Assembly (NCBI GenBank): GCA_958296025.1
Contig: OY282430.1
Span: 3,148,477 to 3,212,476 of the forward strand
Source of the DNA: an uncultured Pseudomonadales bacterium
GTDB taxonomy: Bacteria; Pseudomonadota; Gammaproteobacteria; Pseudomonadales; Azotimanducaceae
DNA length: 64,000 nucleotides
Reading direction: 5' to 3'
Positions within the stretch are counted from its first letter, which is position 1, and each line of letters starts with the position of its first letter. Shown here piece after piece: positions 29,093 through 38,337 of this stretch. Made by a program: the position numbers and the translations under genes. The notes under the pieces were generated by a model, which worked only from the letters and a program-made list of their open reading frames with translations, searched no databases and was not told the DNA's origin.

Positions 29093-29809
29093 TCAGGTTG
29101 CGCGCTTTCCCGCTTCGCCTTGCAACGGTGACAGCGCAAGTTCAATGAATCGCTCCACTTTTCTGTGGAGGGCAGCCCGCCGCGCCCCCAGTTCCAGCTC
29201 AAATCGGATGATGAGTCTTTGATGCAGGCCTGAATCGCGGTTTTGCTTGGCCCCGGCCAACTGGCGAACGGCAAGGTCTTCGCGCCGCAACGGGCCGCAT
29301 CCGCGCAGGATGAGAAGCGCCGCATTGCCGCGTTCGGACAAGCGATGACCGCGACGCGCGGCGTCCCCCAACGATTCGTCAAACACCGCTTGGGCCTCAT
29401 CGACCAATCTGGCCTTGACCGCCGCGAACGCTGACTGCGTGGCGGCGCCCATCCAGCACCCGGGTGCGTGGGCCTTGGCGAAGGCGATCTCCAGACCGTC
29501 GAGTTGAACGCCCGCATCGGCCGCAGCCCGCACAAAGCCGGCGCCCGCGACGACAGCCCCTTCACCGGAGGCCATTGGCCGTCCGTGCCCGTCGGGGAGC
29601 AGCGTGGCGAGTTCGGACGCCTCGGACGGGTCAGCGGCGACCAGCGCATCCCGGCTGTTGCGCCAATTGAACCGGCGGGCGACGTAAAGGGTGTTGGGAT
29701 CGCCTTCAAAGGAGAGCAGGGGGTGGCGAAGATGCAGTTGATCGCCAATGTCGGCGACGGACATGTCGAACCCCCGCAGCACAGCGGCCTTTTCGCGCTT
29801 GTCACACAT
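29093..29809 (-). CDS. Hypothetical protein, downstream of the coupling ATPase
   Basis: A 238-residue soluble protein starting MCDKREKAAVLRGFDMSVAD, with no signal peptide or membrane helix. The middle is alanine-rich and helical (QSAFAAVKARLVDEAQAVFD), and the end is basic. The family was not recognised. It lies in the same direction as the ATPase gene 30,188-32,935, about 380 bases downstream, so the two may be one transcript and it may act in transfer. Codon bias looks real, with strong third-position GC. Confidence 0.55.
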   Translation of the reverse strand: MCDKREKAAVLRGFDMSVADIGDQLHLRHPLLSFEGDPNTLYVARRFNWRNSRDALVAADPSEASELATLLPDGHGRPMASGEGAVVAGAGFVRAAADAGVQLDGLEIAFAKAHAPGCWMGAATQSAFAAVKARLVDEAQAVFDESLGDAARRGHRLSERGNAALLILRGCGPLRREDLAVRQLAGAKQNRDSGLHQRLIIRFELELGARRAALHRKVERFIELALSPLQGEAGKRAT

Positions 29810-30187
29810 GTTTGTCGGTCTCCATCACAGATCGCTCCGCAGTCTTGCCTTTCGCGGGCGGCTCACACATCGCATGAAAACAATCCCCCAATGATGCCGC
29901 CTGGCGCAACACCTTGAAGCGGAATTGGCCGGTCGGAGGGCGAACGCCCAATGACCCGATCAGGAGCCGCGGGAGTTGCGCCATGCACCAAGCTAGGGGC
30001 CATGCCCGCCATGCCGTCCGCTTGGGGGACAGTCCCGCGCAGCCTCGTTGTTGACGGCCGCTCCGCCGAGGGACGCAGCGGCCAGCCCTGTGCGCCACCG
30101 CAGGGACCTGTTCGATCTCCCAAGACGGGAGAACGCCGCCACGGCCCTGCCTTCCCGCCGCATCGCCGCCCAACCCGAAAAACGGCC
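29802..30187 (-). other. Ambiguous stretch with two competing small frames
   Basis: Between the ATPase stop and the 238-codon gene two overlapping minus-strand frames are open. One starts at ATG 30195, overlapping the ATPase stop, and ends at 29863. The other ends at 29802, overlapping the next start, and only its last 50 residues (FRFKVLRQAASLGDCFHAMC then PPAKGKTAERS) look protein-like. A single frameshifted gene is possible. Neither is called. Confidence 0.3.
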
Positions 30188-32935
30188 TCACTCATCGACC
30201 CTCATCCCGTTCCGGTTCGAGCGCAGGCCGCGCACCTTGGCGACGGCCCTGCGCAGGAGCGGGGTTTCCTCCGCCTCCGCCCCGGCGCCGCCGTAGGGGT
30301 CCAGCCGCCGCCGTTCGAAGCGCCCGTCGGCCAGCGCCGCGTAGCACTCCCCCGGAAGCAGGGCGGACGGCGGGCGGAGATGCACCACCTTGCAGCCGTC
30401 CGTCGGCTCCGGGCACAGCTTGGCGATCATCTCCTTGGTGTCCGCGTCGGTGGTGCGGAAGAACAGCTTGGTGCCGGTGTTGTTGAGCAGGATGGAGACG
30501 GCCGCCTCGTTCAGCGCCGCTCCGCCGCCGTCCCCCGCCAGCGCGTGCTTGAGGCTCGACACCGACTGGCAGGCGAGGACGCAGAAGGCGCCGAACGAGC
30601 GGCAGGTGTCCAGGAAGGACTGCTCGCCGTGCGCGGGGTCCGAGGTCACGAACCTGTGGCACTCGTCGGCGACGTAGCCGACCAGGGGCATCCGCCCGCC
30701 GTGGTGCAGCCGCTTGCGGCTGCCCAGCACGGCCTCGAAGAACCGGGCCTTGAGGGCCTTTGCGAGCAGTGCGTCCCGGGCGGCGCCGAGGGCGGGCTGC
30801 ACCAGGAAGACGGTGCGCCCGCGCTCGGCGTCGACGGCGGCGTCGAAGTCGAGCAGGGCCGGCGCCGCCGGGCCGCCGCAGCCCAGCTGCGGCTCCGCCC
30901 CGAAGTACAGCGTCCAGGCGGGCTCGGCGTCGGCGAACTCCCACAGGCAGTTCTGCGCGTGGGTCTGCACGCCGACGTAGTGGCCGGAACTCGCCGACTC
31001 GGCCAGGGCGCTCCAATGCTCCACCTGGCCGATCATCTCCCGCTCCCCGGCGCTTTCGGCCAAGGGGCGCAGCACCTTCGCCAAGTGCGCGGCGCCGATC
31101 TCCCCGCCGTCGCCCGCCCCCGCTGCGGAGTTGCGGCGGAACGCCGTCATCATGAGGTCGGAGGCCAGGGCGAGGACGTTGGGGGCGGGCCGGAGTTCGG
31201 CGTCGCCAAGGCAGCGCATCGCGGCGATCGGGAGCGTCGCCGCGGCCCGCTTCAGCCCGTGCTCGGAGCCGCTCTCCGCCGCCTTGTCCGCAATCCGCTT
31301 CAGGTCCGCCCGGAAGCCCTTGCCGGCGGCGCCCGGAAACAGCCGCTCCGCGCTCCTGCGCAGGTCCGCGACCGCCTTGGCGACGGCCTCGCCCACCGCG
31401 TCGCCTTCGTCCGCGTCATCCCCGTCGTCGCCGTCCTCCCCGCAGCCCGTGTCGTCATCCGAATCGTCCTCTTGGTCCGATTGCCACTCCAGGTTCCGCA
31501 GCACCCGAACCTTCTCCGCCGCGGCGAGGGTCCGGTCAACGACGTCCCGCAGCCCCGCGGCCTCGGGGGCCAGGACGCCGGCCCTCTCGCCGAGCCGGCG
31601 CAGCGCCCGCACGGCCGACTCGGGCGCGTTCAGCAGCGGCTCCGGGGACGACAGGCCGGCGAACAGGTCCGCACGGCGGCGCAGCGCCGTCAGCGCCAGG
31701 GCCACGACGGTCTTGGCCATCCTCGCCCCCTCCATCGACCAGTACGGGTCGCGCAGGCCCTCCAGCCCGCGGCCGGCCAGCGTCGCCGCCGGATTGCCGG
31801 GGGAGAGGGATGCCGCCCGAAGCAGGATCTTCTGCGCGGCGGAAAGGCATCGGCCCGCCTTCAGGTCGGCGTCGAGGGACCACTCCGGGCCGCGCATGAG
31901 GTCCAGCGCCGGGCCGCCGGCCCCGGCCCTGGGCGCGAACGTCCGCACGGACGCCCCCAGCCGGTCAAGCTCCGGGCCGATCTCCTGCTTGGGGTCCACC
32001 ACCAGGACGCAGCCGACCGGGTTGTTCGGGTCGAGCGTCGCGGCGGCCGCCGGCAGCACCCCGGACGCCGTCTTGCCGGAGCCGGTCTCGCCAAGGACGA
32101 GGACGTGCCGGCACAGCACCTGCCGGTCCACGTCCCCGTCCGGCCCGAACGCCGCCCGCCACTCCGGGATGCGGCAGGCCGCCTCCGGGGGCTCGGGGCG
32201 GGCTTCGCGGGCGCCCGGGTTGACGACCGCGTCCAGCAGCCGCAGCTCCCGGGCCAGGGCCGCCGAGACGGGCGCGTCGAAGGCGAACAGCTCGTCGTAC
32301 AGGCGGCGCAGCCCGGCGCCGTCCGCATCCCGCAGGCAGCGACGCACGCGCTCCCGAAGGCGCCGCAGGACGCCCTCCGGGTCAGGGCCGGCGTCGGCCC
32401 TCCCCGCAGGGCCTGCCAGCGCGGCGGCGACGCGCCAGTCGGCGTCGTGCATGGACCCGACCGCCTCGCCAGCCGGCGGCAGGGCCACGCGCCCCGCCCG
32501 TAGCCCCCGCTCGACCAGGCGGCGCATGAGCCGGTCGTCCGCCGCATCCAGCATGCCCTGCAGCGCCCCCGCCGTCCGCGCCGTCACCTCGTTCACCCCG
32601 AACGTCCGCGCCGAGTGGAACCGCAGCACGGCGCTGCCCGACGCCTCCCGCCGGTCGCCCAGCGCCACTAGGTCCGCGGCGGCGCTCGCCGCCGACGTCA
32701 GCGCTCGCGTGACGACCTCCAGCCCGCCGGAGCGGAACCCGTCGAGCGCGTCGAGCAGGTACCCCAGCGCCAGAACCGAACCGCCGTTGGACGCGATCTC
32801 CAGCTCCACCCGGTCGTGGAAGCACTCGTCGCGCAGCCGGCGGATGTGCGCCACCAGCTCGATCACCAACTCCTCGGTGACGTCGGACACCACCTTGATG
32901 ACCGCGTGGCCCCGCCTGTGTTCAGTCTTCAGCAT
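30188..32935 (-). CDS. ClpP-like domain fused to VirD4/TraG-like coupling ATPase
   Basis: The 915-residue product has two parts. Residues about 10-240 resemble a complete ClpP/SppA-type fold: ASNGGSV at 48-54 (oxyanion glycines), S84 in TSAASAAADLVALGD (nucleophile position), H107 in LRFHSAR, helices after NEVTARTAGALQ, and a final SAALARELRLLDAVV. The spacings G51-S84 and S84-H107 are close to those in ClpP. Residues about 255-890 are a conjugation-type ATPase: Walker A GETGSGKT at 282-289, Walker B-like VGYVADECHRFV, CVLACQSVSSL and NNTGTKLFFRTTD, as in the TraD/TraG/VirD4 family. An acidic insert (QEDDSDDDTGCGEDGDDGDD) interrupts the motor domain. There are no N-terminal membrane helices, unlike most coupling proteins. 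The ATG at 32935 has GAGGAG upstream. The combination is unfamiliar to me. Confidence 0.75.
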   Translation of the reverse strand: MLKTEHRRGHAVIKVVSDVTEELVIELVAHIRRLRDECFHDRVELEIASNGGSVLALGYLLDALDGFRSGGLEVVTRALTSAASAAADLVALGDRREASGSAVLRFHSARTFGVNEVTARTAGALQGMLDAADDRLMRRLVERGLRAGRVALPPAGEAVGSMHDADWRVAAALAGPAGRADAGPDPEGVLRRLRERVRRCLRDADGAGLRRLYDELFAFDAPVSAALARELRLLDAVVNPGAREARPEPPEAACRIPEWRAAFGPDGDVDRQVLCRHVLVLGETGSGKTASGVLPAAAATLDPNNPVGCVLVVDPKQEIGPELDRLGASVRTFAPRAGAGGPALDLMRGPEWSLDADLKAGRCLSAAQKILLRAASLSPGNPAATLAGRGLEGLRDPYWSMEGARMAKTVVALALTALRRRADLFAGLSSPEPLLNAPESAVRALRRLGERAGVLAPEAAGLRDVVDRTLAAAEKVRVLRNLEWQSDQEDDSDDDTGCGEDGDDGDDADEGDAVGEAVAKAVADLRRSAERLFPGAAGKGFRADLKRIADKAAESGSEHGLKRAAATLPIAAMRCLGDAELRPAPNVLALASDLMMTAFRRNSAAGAGDGGEIGAAHLAKVLRPLAESAGEREMIGQVEHWSALAESASSGHYVGVQTHAQNCLWEFADAEPAWTLYFGAEPQLGCGGPAAPALLDFDAAVDAERGRTVFLVQPALGAARDALLAKALKARFFEAVLGSRKRLHHGGRMPLVGYVADECHRFVTSDPAHGEQSFLDTCRSFGAFCVLACQSVSSLKHALAGDGGGAALNEAAVSILLNNTGTKLFFRTTDADTKEMIAKLCPEPTDGCKVVHLRPPSALLPGECYAALADGRFERRRLDPYGGAGAEAEETPLLRRAVAKVRGLRSNRNGMRVDE

Positions 32936-33653
32936 TGATTCGTCTCCTCAAATGCGCGGCTGTTTTCGTTGCGGTCGGGCGGCTTGGGGCGGACGGGATC
33001 CCGCCGCGCCTCAAGCGCCTTGACCGTGGGTGCGAGGGGCGCACAATGGGCCTGGCCGCGCACGGGGCCGAATCCCTTGCGCGGCCAAGGCGCCGGGCGC
33101 TGTCGCGGCAGCCCCGGCGCCTCCTTGCCTGTCGCCTCCCGGCGCCGGCCAAGCGGCCTGCGAAGCGGGAAGGCTTTTTTACGTTATTCCGCAGATGAGG
33201 GAACGCCAAACTTTTTGGCGAACTTTTTTCAAATAAATATTTTTCCAAAGAAATTCAGTGGGTTGCGCGCGGAAGCGGAGCGGCGCCAACTCCAGGAATT
33301 GGACTGGAGGCCCCCGCAGCACTCCCGGATGCGGCGGCTGCTTGGGGATTTCGCATCGGGCGCTGGGGGACGTTCATCCAGCTAGGCAACGCCCGGTGCG
33401 GGTGGGCGTCCGCGGCGCTGAGCTCCAACAGGGGGTTCGATGAGCGGAGCGCTGAATTCGGCGACTGGGCGACCGGCTTCCGCACCGCCGCCACATCGTC
33501 AACGTCCACCAGATAAGGAAGCACTGGGGCATCAAGGCTATGCGGCGACCAGAGGGATCCCGCAGTCTCTTGCTGATTGCCCTGACTTGAGGTAAGCTGC
33601 AACCCGCAAATGGCGGCTCGCGGCCCGCGGCCCGCTCTGCGGACGCAGAATGC
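32936..33653. other. Gene-free region before the coupling ATPase, with dispersed repeat B
   Basis: The first part is the promoter region of the ATPase gene. An AT-rich stretch lies at 33,200-33,260. Repeat B fills 33,291-33,515. Only short frames are present, none convincing. Confidence 0.5.
33291..33515 (+). repeat. Dispersed repeat family B, copy 1
   Basis: Shares long stretches with 52,653-52,919, for example GGTGGGCGTCCGCGGCGCTGA and CGTCAACGTCC, with scattered substitutions and a gap of about 70 bases. One minus-strand frame keeps similar residues in both copies (SPNSALR-SNPLLE-SAADAHP), hinting at an eroded gene fragment rather than a non-coding element. Confidence 0.7.
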
Positions 33654-34454
33654 ATGGAGCAAGGGATGCCTCTATACAGCGACATAGCTGAAGTTCTCGA
33701 AGGCAAGGAGTGCGCCCAGGTAGAAGAAGACCTCGGCAACATGATTGTGGATGAATTCATTCAGCAACGAACACCCAACACACCCCTGAAAACTGTCCTA
33801 TTGTGCGAGTCACCCCATGTGTATGAAATATGCCACGGGCATGCTTTGGCGGGCTCTGCCGGCCGGAAGGTCACTAATGCCCTACGGCATGTCCACAACA
33901 TGCCCAACGCCCCACAAAACATCCCCGTCATCGACAACCAAGACGCCGTTGGCTGCCTTTTGATGCATTCGACACCACACCCAGTGCTTGACAGCCTTGG
34001 GATTATGAATGTGAGCCGCTTGCCTTTGCAGAAAGACCCGTATTGCAGGCGCATTCGACAAGATGATGATTACAGGAGACTCCTGTGTGTCTTTAATAAA
34101 ATAAGGGAACGAGCCCAAACTGGAACTCATGAACTCAACTTCAGGTGGCCTATCAACGGTGACGCACCCCTAAGAACGGTAATGGTAGTTGTAAGAGAAC
34201 TTAGCCGGCGGCTGCGCGAACTGCCGAACAACACATTGGTCATCCCCTGTGGGCATTTCGCCAGAAATTTTTTGCGAAAGGCGGAATGCGAGCAGCGCCG
34301 GCAATGGAGCGAGCCGTTGCGATGTGGCCTGCAGTCCTTGCCTCATCCGATACGTTGGTCAACAATGAATGGGCAATGGAGCGATCTGCCGTGCTACATC
34401 CGCCACCTACTAACGCTCATTTGCACTCGGGCGTTCTGTTTGCCCGCAGCTTAG
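33654..34454 (+). CDS. Uracil-DNA-glycosylase-fold-like protein
   Basis: A 266-residue protein with the layout of the UDG superfamily. VLLCESPHVYEI (about 48-59) and GSAGRKVT (67-74) resemble the G-E-x-P-G and G-R-A-G elements of family 4/5 enzymes. MNVSRLPLQ matches the position of the conserved N-V-x(3)-P segment, VIPCGHFARNF the L-G-x-x-A segment, and LPHPIRWS the terminal H-P motif. The usual iron-sulfur cysteines are not in the family-4 pattern. Enzyme specificity is unknown; the fold serves DNA repair and, in some phage-resistance proteins, removal of modified bases. The ATG at 33654 is used; an ATG four codons later has GGAGCAAGGG just before it. Low GC points to separate acquisition. 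Confidence 0.5.
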   Translation: MEQGMPLYSDIAEVLEGKECAQVEEDLGNMIVDEFIQQRTPNTPLKTVLLCESPHVYEICHGHALAGSAGRKVTNALRHVHNMPNAPQNIPVIDNQDAVGCLLMHSTPHPVLDSLGIMNVSRLPLQKDPYCRRIRQDDDYRRLLCVFNKIRERAQTGTHELNFRWPINGDAPLRTVMVVVRELSRRLRELPNNTLVIPCGHFARNFLRKAECEQRRQWSEPLRCGLQSLPHPIRWSTMNGQWSDLPCYIRHLLTLICTRAFCLPAA

Positions 34455-34611
34455 TCGTCATTATATGGCTTTGGTAGGGCGCTGAGCGTTCCGCCAGACC
34501 TGCTGAGCCACCTGATAACGGGTCAGAAGGCCCATGCCCCACGCGCCATACGGTAGGCTTGCAACGCATGCTGCAGGCCGGTCCGATGCTGTGGCCTGCG
34601 CTTAGTGTATC
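34455..34611. other. Convergent intergenic stretch
   Basis: Lies between the ends of two convergent genes. No T-run hairpin or other terminator was seen. Confidence 0.3.
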
Positions 34612-35496
34612 TTAGCGAGACGCCGCTTGATCATTTGAGCGACACTCCGATAAAGCACGCAGACTGTTAAATACTTGCTGCGTCATCCAGAACTGTCCGT
34701 CTCGTACCTCCATAGGATAAGCTCGCAATGAAGTTTTATGAAACGGAGATGGGGAAATTTCAACGATTAACGTGAACCGATGCATGCCCCTGCGCTTGCT
34801 TTTTTGCAGGAGAGTCTTAAGGTCAAAGATATCCTTCGTGGGGCGAATTAGTCTATTGGCAACACTTTCCATCCAACAACTGCCTTTGAGATGCCGCATT
34901 CGGTAGGTGCCTTCCACAAAAATCATGGGCATCCCCTCGTTCCAAACCGCAACCTCATGCAACAGACCTATAAAGGGCAAGTCTTGAGCTGCACGGCGCA
35001 GAGGGTGGTCTTTAGGAAGGCAGTAGTTGTAGTCTGTGCAGCCTGCATCCTGCGCCGTGACGTACAGTCGATAAATAGGCAGCAACGCACGGTCTCTCTG
35101 TCGCAAAAACCACGCTCTAGCATGCACTATAGAGCCGATGAGTAAGTTAAGCCTCCCGAATATAGCGGCATGGTCAAAAACAGAACTATCCTCTCGCGGC
35201 GCCCAATGCTTGCGAATTACATGCTTATAGAATTGATGCGACATAAACAGCAACACCGCGAATCCAATAAACGCCCATTCCCTATTCAATTGAGATAGCC
35301 CCAAATACAATGTCCGCCCGACCCATGCCACTAGGAGCGCGATCAAGCACAACCCAACAAAATGTTGGCCTCTATGGAAGCGCGGCTGCTGGTGAAAGAA
35401 AGTGAAATCAGATTGCGTTCCGACTCGATCCGAACCATCATCTGAATATGCTTGCTTGTTGGGCGAGACTACGCCTCGATGATTTTCAGCATCCAC
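34612..35496 (-). CDS. Membrane protein of unknown function (two TM helices)
   Basis: The 294-residue product starts at a GTG. Two hydrophobic helices lie near residues 44-62 (FVGLCLIALLVAWVG) and 75-92 (FIGFAVLLFMSHQF), followed by a soluble domain of about 200 residues that probably faces the cytoplasm. No family was recognised; a YITQ-like catalytic pattern or nuclease motif was not seen. It lies 28 bases downstream of another two-helix membrane protein gene, in the same AT-richer block as the UDG-like gene, and is likely co-transcribed with its neighbour. Confidence 0.6.
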   Translation of the reverse strand: MDAENHRGVVSPNKQAYSDDGSDRVGTQSDFTFFHQQPRFHRGQHFVGLCLIALLVAWVGRTLYLGLSQLNREWAFIGFAVLLFMSHQFYKHVIRKHWAPREDSSVFDHAAIFGRLNLLIGSIVHARAWFLRQRDRALLPIYRLYVTAQDAGCTDYNYCLPKDHPLRRAAQDLPFIGLLHEVAVWNEGMPMIFVEGTYRMRHLKGSCWMESVANRLIRPTKDIFDLKTLLQKSKRRGMHRFTLIVEISPSPFHKTSLRAYPMEVRDGQFWMTQQVFNSLRALSECRSNDQAASR

Positions 35497-35524
35497 TTAC
35501 TTGACCCCGCAACCCAAGGCATCT

Positions 35525-36298
35525 TCAGTGAGGCGCTACAATGATCCCCTTGCGGATGCGGATGCGCCACCACGCCGCACCCCCATCGGATGGAATGGCC
35601 CATGCCGCTTTTTGCCTAGCATGCACAAAGTTCATGCCGCCCCAACCATCCTGCTCCGTCAGCTCCGCCCGAACGACCATCCAAGTTTCATCATGTATAA
35701 ACGTTTTAGGTTGACGGAACATGACTGTTATTGGGTTGCTGCCAGGCCCCGGCACAAAAGTGGTCGGCATCTGACTGCTCAAGTCTTCAAAAGGCATGTG
35801 CAAGAAGAACTCCCAATTAGGGCCTATATACTCAAAGCGCAGCATCCCGCCATCCACATTACGTTGCGCACTATATTGACCGCATACAAACCCCAAGCAT
35901 AGGTCCCGTAGTTCGCCCGCACCATCAAGGTGCTTTTTTAATAATGCTAGGGAACCCGCCTTGTCGAGATGCCCATCCACAACATAGACCAAAGGCCAGC
36001 CTTTGACTTGAGCGCGAAATATGTCTAACGCCTTGCGGCAATTGATGTACAAGGTTTGCCATCTGTTGCCATGCAGGGACTCGTTCAGTGTTGACAACGG
36101 CGGCATGACAGCAGTCCGCAACATCATAAGAACAAACAACTCAAGAAAAGGTATGAACACTTGAGCCACTATCGTCGGCGCACACATTGCTAAAGCCAGC
36201 GCCAATAGCTGAACAAGCAGCGCCAGCACCCAAAGACTTGCGAGAGCATGCCACCTTGGGTGAGGCCGAAAAACCTTTTCAGGAAACCTATCCATCAT
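35525..36298 (-). CDS. Membrane protein of unknown function (two TM helices), upstream partner
   Basis: From the ATG at 36298 (AGGAA nine bases upstream) the product has 257 residues. Two membrane helices lie near the N-terminus (ASLWVLALLVQLLALALAMC and VFIPFLELFVLMMLRTA), then a soluble domain with PLVYVVDGHLDKAGS and EFFLHMPFEDLSS. No family was recognised. Same topology, similar size and tight spacing to the next gene suggest that the two products work as a pair. Codon use and GC content differ from the element's GC-rich parts. A TTG at 36316 is a less likely start. Confidence 0.6.
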   Translation of the reverse strand: MMDRFPEKVFRPHPRWHALASLWVLALLVQLLALALAMCAPTIVAQVFIPFLELFVLMMLRTAVMPPLSTLNESLHGNRWQTLYINCRKALDIFRAQVKGWPLVYVVDGHLDKAGSLALLKKHLDGAGELRDLCLGFVCGQYSAQRNVDGGMLRFEYIGPNWEFFLHMPFEDLSSQMPTTFVPGPGSNPITVMFRQPKTFIHDETWMVVRAELTEQDGWGGMNFVHARQKAAWAIPSDGGAAWWRIRIRKGIIVAPH

Positions 36299-36401
36299 TT
36301 TCTTTTTTCCTTGCAAGGCTTACGCTAAATGCCAGTGCCCGTATGATAGCAGATAGCCAGACGGACCGACAAAAAACTTGTGGTTAGTCCAGCACGCTTT
36401 C

Positions 36402-36690
36402 TTAGTTTCTTCGCAGTATGGGTTCGGCGTTCAGCAGCGCGCGCCATGCGCCGATCCGTTCAGGACTGACGCCCATCACCTGCGCCGCCGCCGCATCCCA
36501 AATCCGCCGCACTTCACAATCGCCGTCCCGGTACTGCGGCACCACGCGCCGTTTGGTTTTTTGGAACGCCGCCTGCAGCAACGGCACCGCGACCGCCCAG
36601 CCGTCTCCCCTCGGGTCTGGTACCAGCATGGTCGCAATGGCCCGCCCCTGAAACATCGGCCAGGAAATTCTGCGGCTGCCCAGCTTGCGC
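36402..36690 (-). pseudogene. Remnant of an unknown gene
   Basis: The minus-strand frame ending at 36402 reads like the C-terminal part of a protein (GDGWAVAVPLLQAAFQKTKR, later VMGVSPERIGAWRALL). A plausible N-terminus with an ATG at 36765 (MPKRIVETKLRGRKLGLRYA) is in another frame, so a frameshift near 36,680 is suspected. No family was recognised. Confidence 0.3.
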
Positions 36691-36757
36691 TACAGGATGC
36701 GCGCCGGCGTACCGCAGCCCTAACTTTCGCCCGCGCAATTTTGTCTCAACAATCCTC

Positions 36758-36889
36758 TTAGGCAAAAGGTGCCTTTGAGGAATGAATGTTGCGGGCTAAC
36801 CCCAGCCGCATGGCCGGCGTCCTGCCGTCCTTCCCGCAGACGTGAACCCAGTTGTTGACGGCCCGGAAGATGGTCTGGCTGGACATGTT
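36758..36889 (-). pseudogene. C-terminal tail of a transposase-like protein
   Basis: The last 43 residues of a minus-strand frame read NNWVHVCGKDGRTPAMRLGL, a typical end of a zinc-ribbon DDE transposase family as I remember it. The matching N-terminal part lies next to it on the opposite strand (36,998-37,966), so an inversion or decay has separated them. Confidence 0.5.
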
Positions 36890-36997
36890 GTGGCCTGTCC
36901 GCCCTAGGGGATGCGCATAACGGGCGGCGGGCGGGTTGGACGCAGGAGCGCCGCGGCTGCGCTGGCCATTAGGCGGCCCCCCGCCCGAGGGCCATAA

Positions 36998-37966
36998 TTG
37001 AAGCGTCAGCCGCCGACGCCCCGCCCTTGGCCTTTCAGGTCCAAGTTGGCGGGTGCGCCCGGCACAGCAACACAAACGGCGCCGGAGCTGTTGGAGCAGC
37101 CGCCGGCGCCCCGTGCGCCGCTGGCGGCGGAGGTTGACCTTTTTGGGGAGTCGGAGGCGATCCAGGTGAACCACTGCCGCATGCCCGGCTGCGGCAACTT
37201 CGGGGTTCCTGCCAGAACGGAGCACGGCAAGACCGGCCCCAGCGCGGACCGTGATCCGAACTACGTCGTCACCGGCACCAACAAGGGCACGATCCCCGCC
37301 CTTCGGTGCAAGTCCTGCGGGGAGAAGCCGGCCATGAAGTCCAACGCCGGCGTCGCCGCTGAGTTTCGGCGCATCTCGGCGGCCATGCTGCGGCCGGACG
37401 AGGCCGCCGCCTGCACGAACCCGGAGTGCGGCAACCGCGGCAGGTCCGTGGCGGCGCATCCGGGCGGCTACCGCAAGCAGGGGCGGAGCGCATCCGGCGG
37501 TCAGAGGATGCTGTGCCGCGCCTGCGGGCGGCGCTTCGTCCTGTCCTCCCCGGTGCGCTTGGGGGCTTCCGCCCGCGCCGCGGCCGCGGATGCCTTCAGC
37601 CGCATCGCCAACAAGTCGCCGGTGCGGTGCCTGGTGCGCGGCGCCCGGCTGCCCTCGGCGCAGCGGTACTACCAGACGCTCGACTTCATATTCCGGCGCT
37701 GCCGGGAGTTCTCCGGGCGGGTGGACCGGGCGCTGGCGGACGGGCGGCTGCGGCTTCCCGAGTCCGTGAACGTGGCCGTGGACTGCCAGACCTACACGCT
37801 GAACTGGATCTGCCGGCTGGACCGCCGCAACACCGAGATTCAGTCGATCTGCACGGTGGACGCGGACTCGCAGTTCGTTCTGGGCCTGCACAGCAACCAC
37901 GACCCGGCGGCAGCCGCACCGCGACCCTCCCCGCCTCCGCGGACCCGTCAAGGGAGCGGGCGATGA
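36998..37966 (+). pseudogene. Zinc-ribbon DDE transposase-like protein, 3' truncated
   Basis: The 322-residue frame has three cysteine-rich zinc ribbons (CRMPGCGNFG, CKSCGEK; CTNPECGNRGRS; CRACGRRF). A helix-turn-helix-like segment (KSPVRCLVRGARLPSAQRYY) and the start of a DDE core (NVAVDCQTYTLNW, TVDADSQFVLGLHSNHD) follow. The rest of the catalytic core is missing; after about residue 300 the sequence turns to low-complexity Pro/Arg. Its likely C-terminal tail is at 36,758-36,889 on the other strand. No terminal inverted repeats were found. Confidence 0.55.
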
Positions 37967-38073
37967 GGGACTCCGCCTCGACCGTCAGCAGCCCGGGGCA
38001 CACCTTGGACTTCGGGTCCGCAGCGGTCCTCGCCGCCGCGTTCTGAAGCAGCGCGGCGCATCCCCGTGGATGG

Positions 38074-38337
38074 ATGGCGCAAGCCGTCTCGGCGGCGGCA
38101 ACCGTCACGGCCGGGGACGCCTGCGTGGGTCCCGTCGGAAGGTTCGCGGAGTTCGGCGAGCGCAGGACCGCCGCGCAAGCCCGCAACGCCATCGCTGCGC
38201 TCCACGAACGATGCGAAGACCTGCGCTTCCGCGGCAACAAGGCGAAGGCGCAACCCAGGCCGCAGCGAGACCCCGTGGTGGACCGCATCCGGGCGCAGCG
38301 TCATGCGCGCCGGGGATGGCGGAACCGTTTCAACTGA
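38074..38337 (+). CDS. Small basic protein, uncertain
   Basis: An 87-residue frame with RFAEFGERRTAAQARNAIAA and a basic end, stopping inside a perfect hairpin (38,323-38,344) followed by four T, as if the hairpin were its terminator. It precedes the relaxase region and could be a small mobilization accessory protein, but no family was recognised and competing frames exist on the other strand. Confidence 0.3.
   Translation: MAQAVSAAATVTAGDACVGPVGRFAEFGERRTAAQARNAIAALHERCEDLRFRGNKAKAQPRPQRDPVVDRIRAQRHARRGWRNRFN

Noticed and set aside
29951..33023. Long plus-strand frames (850 and 630 codons) opposite the coupling ATPase
   Set aside because: Low-complexity Arg/Ala/Ser-rich products without motifs; they are antisense shadows of the ATPase gene, which has clear Walker motifs and a good ribosome site.
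36758..37951. A 397-codon minus-strand frame across the transposase remnant
   Set aside because: Only its last 43 codons look like protein. The rest is the antisense of the zinc-ribbon protein.
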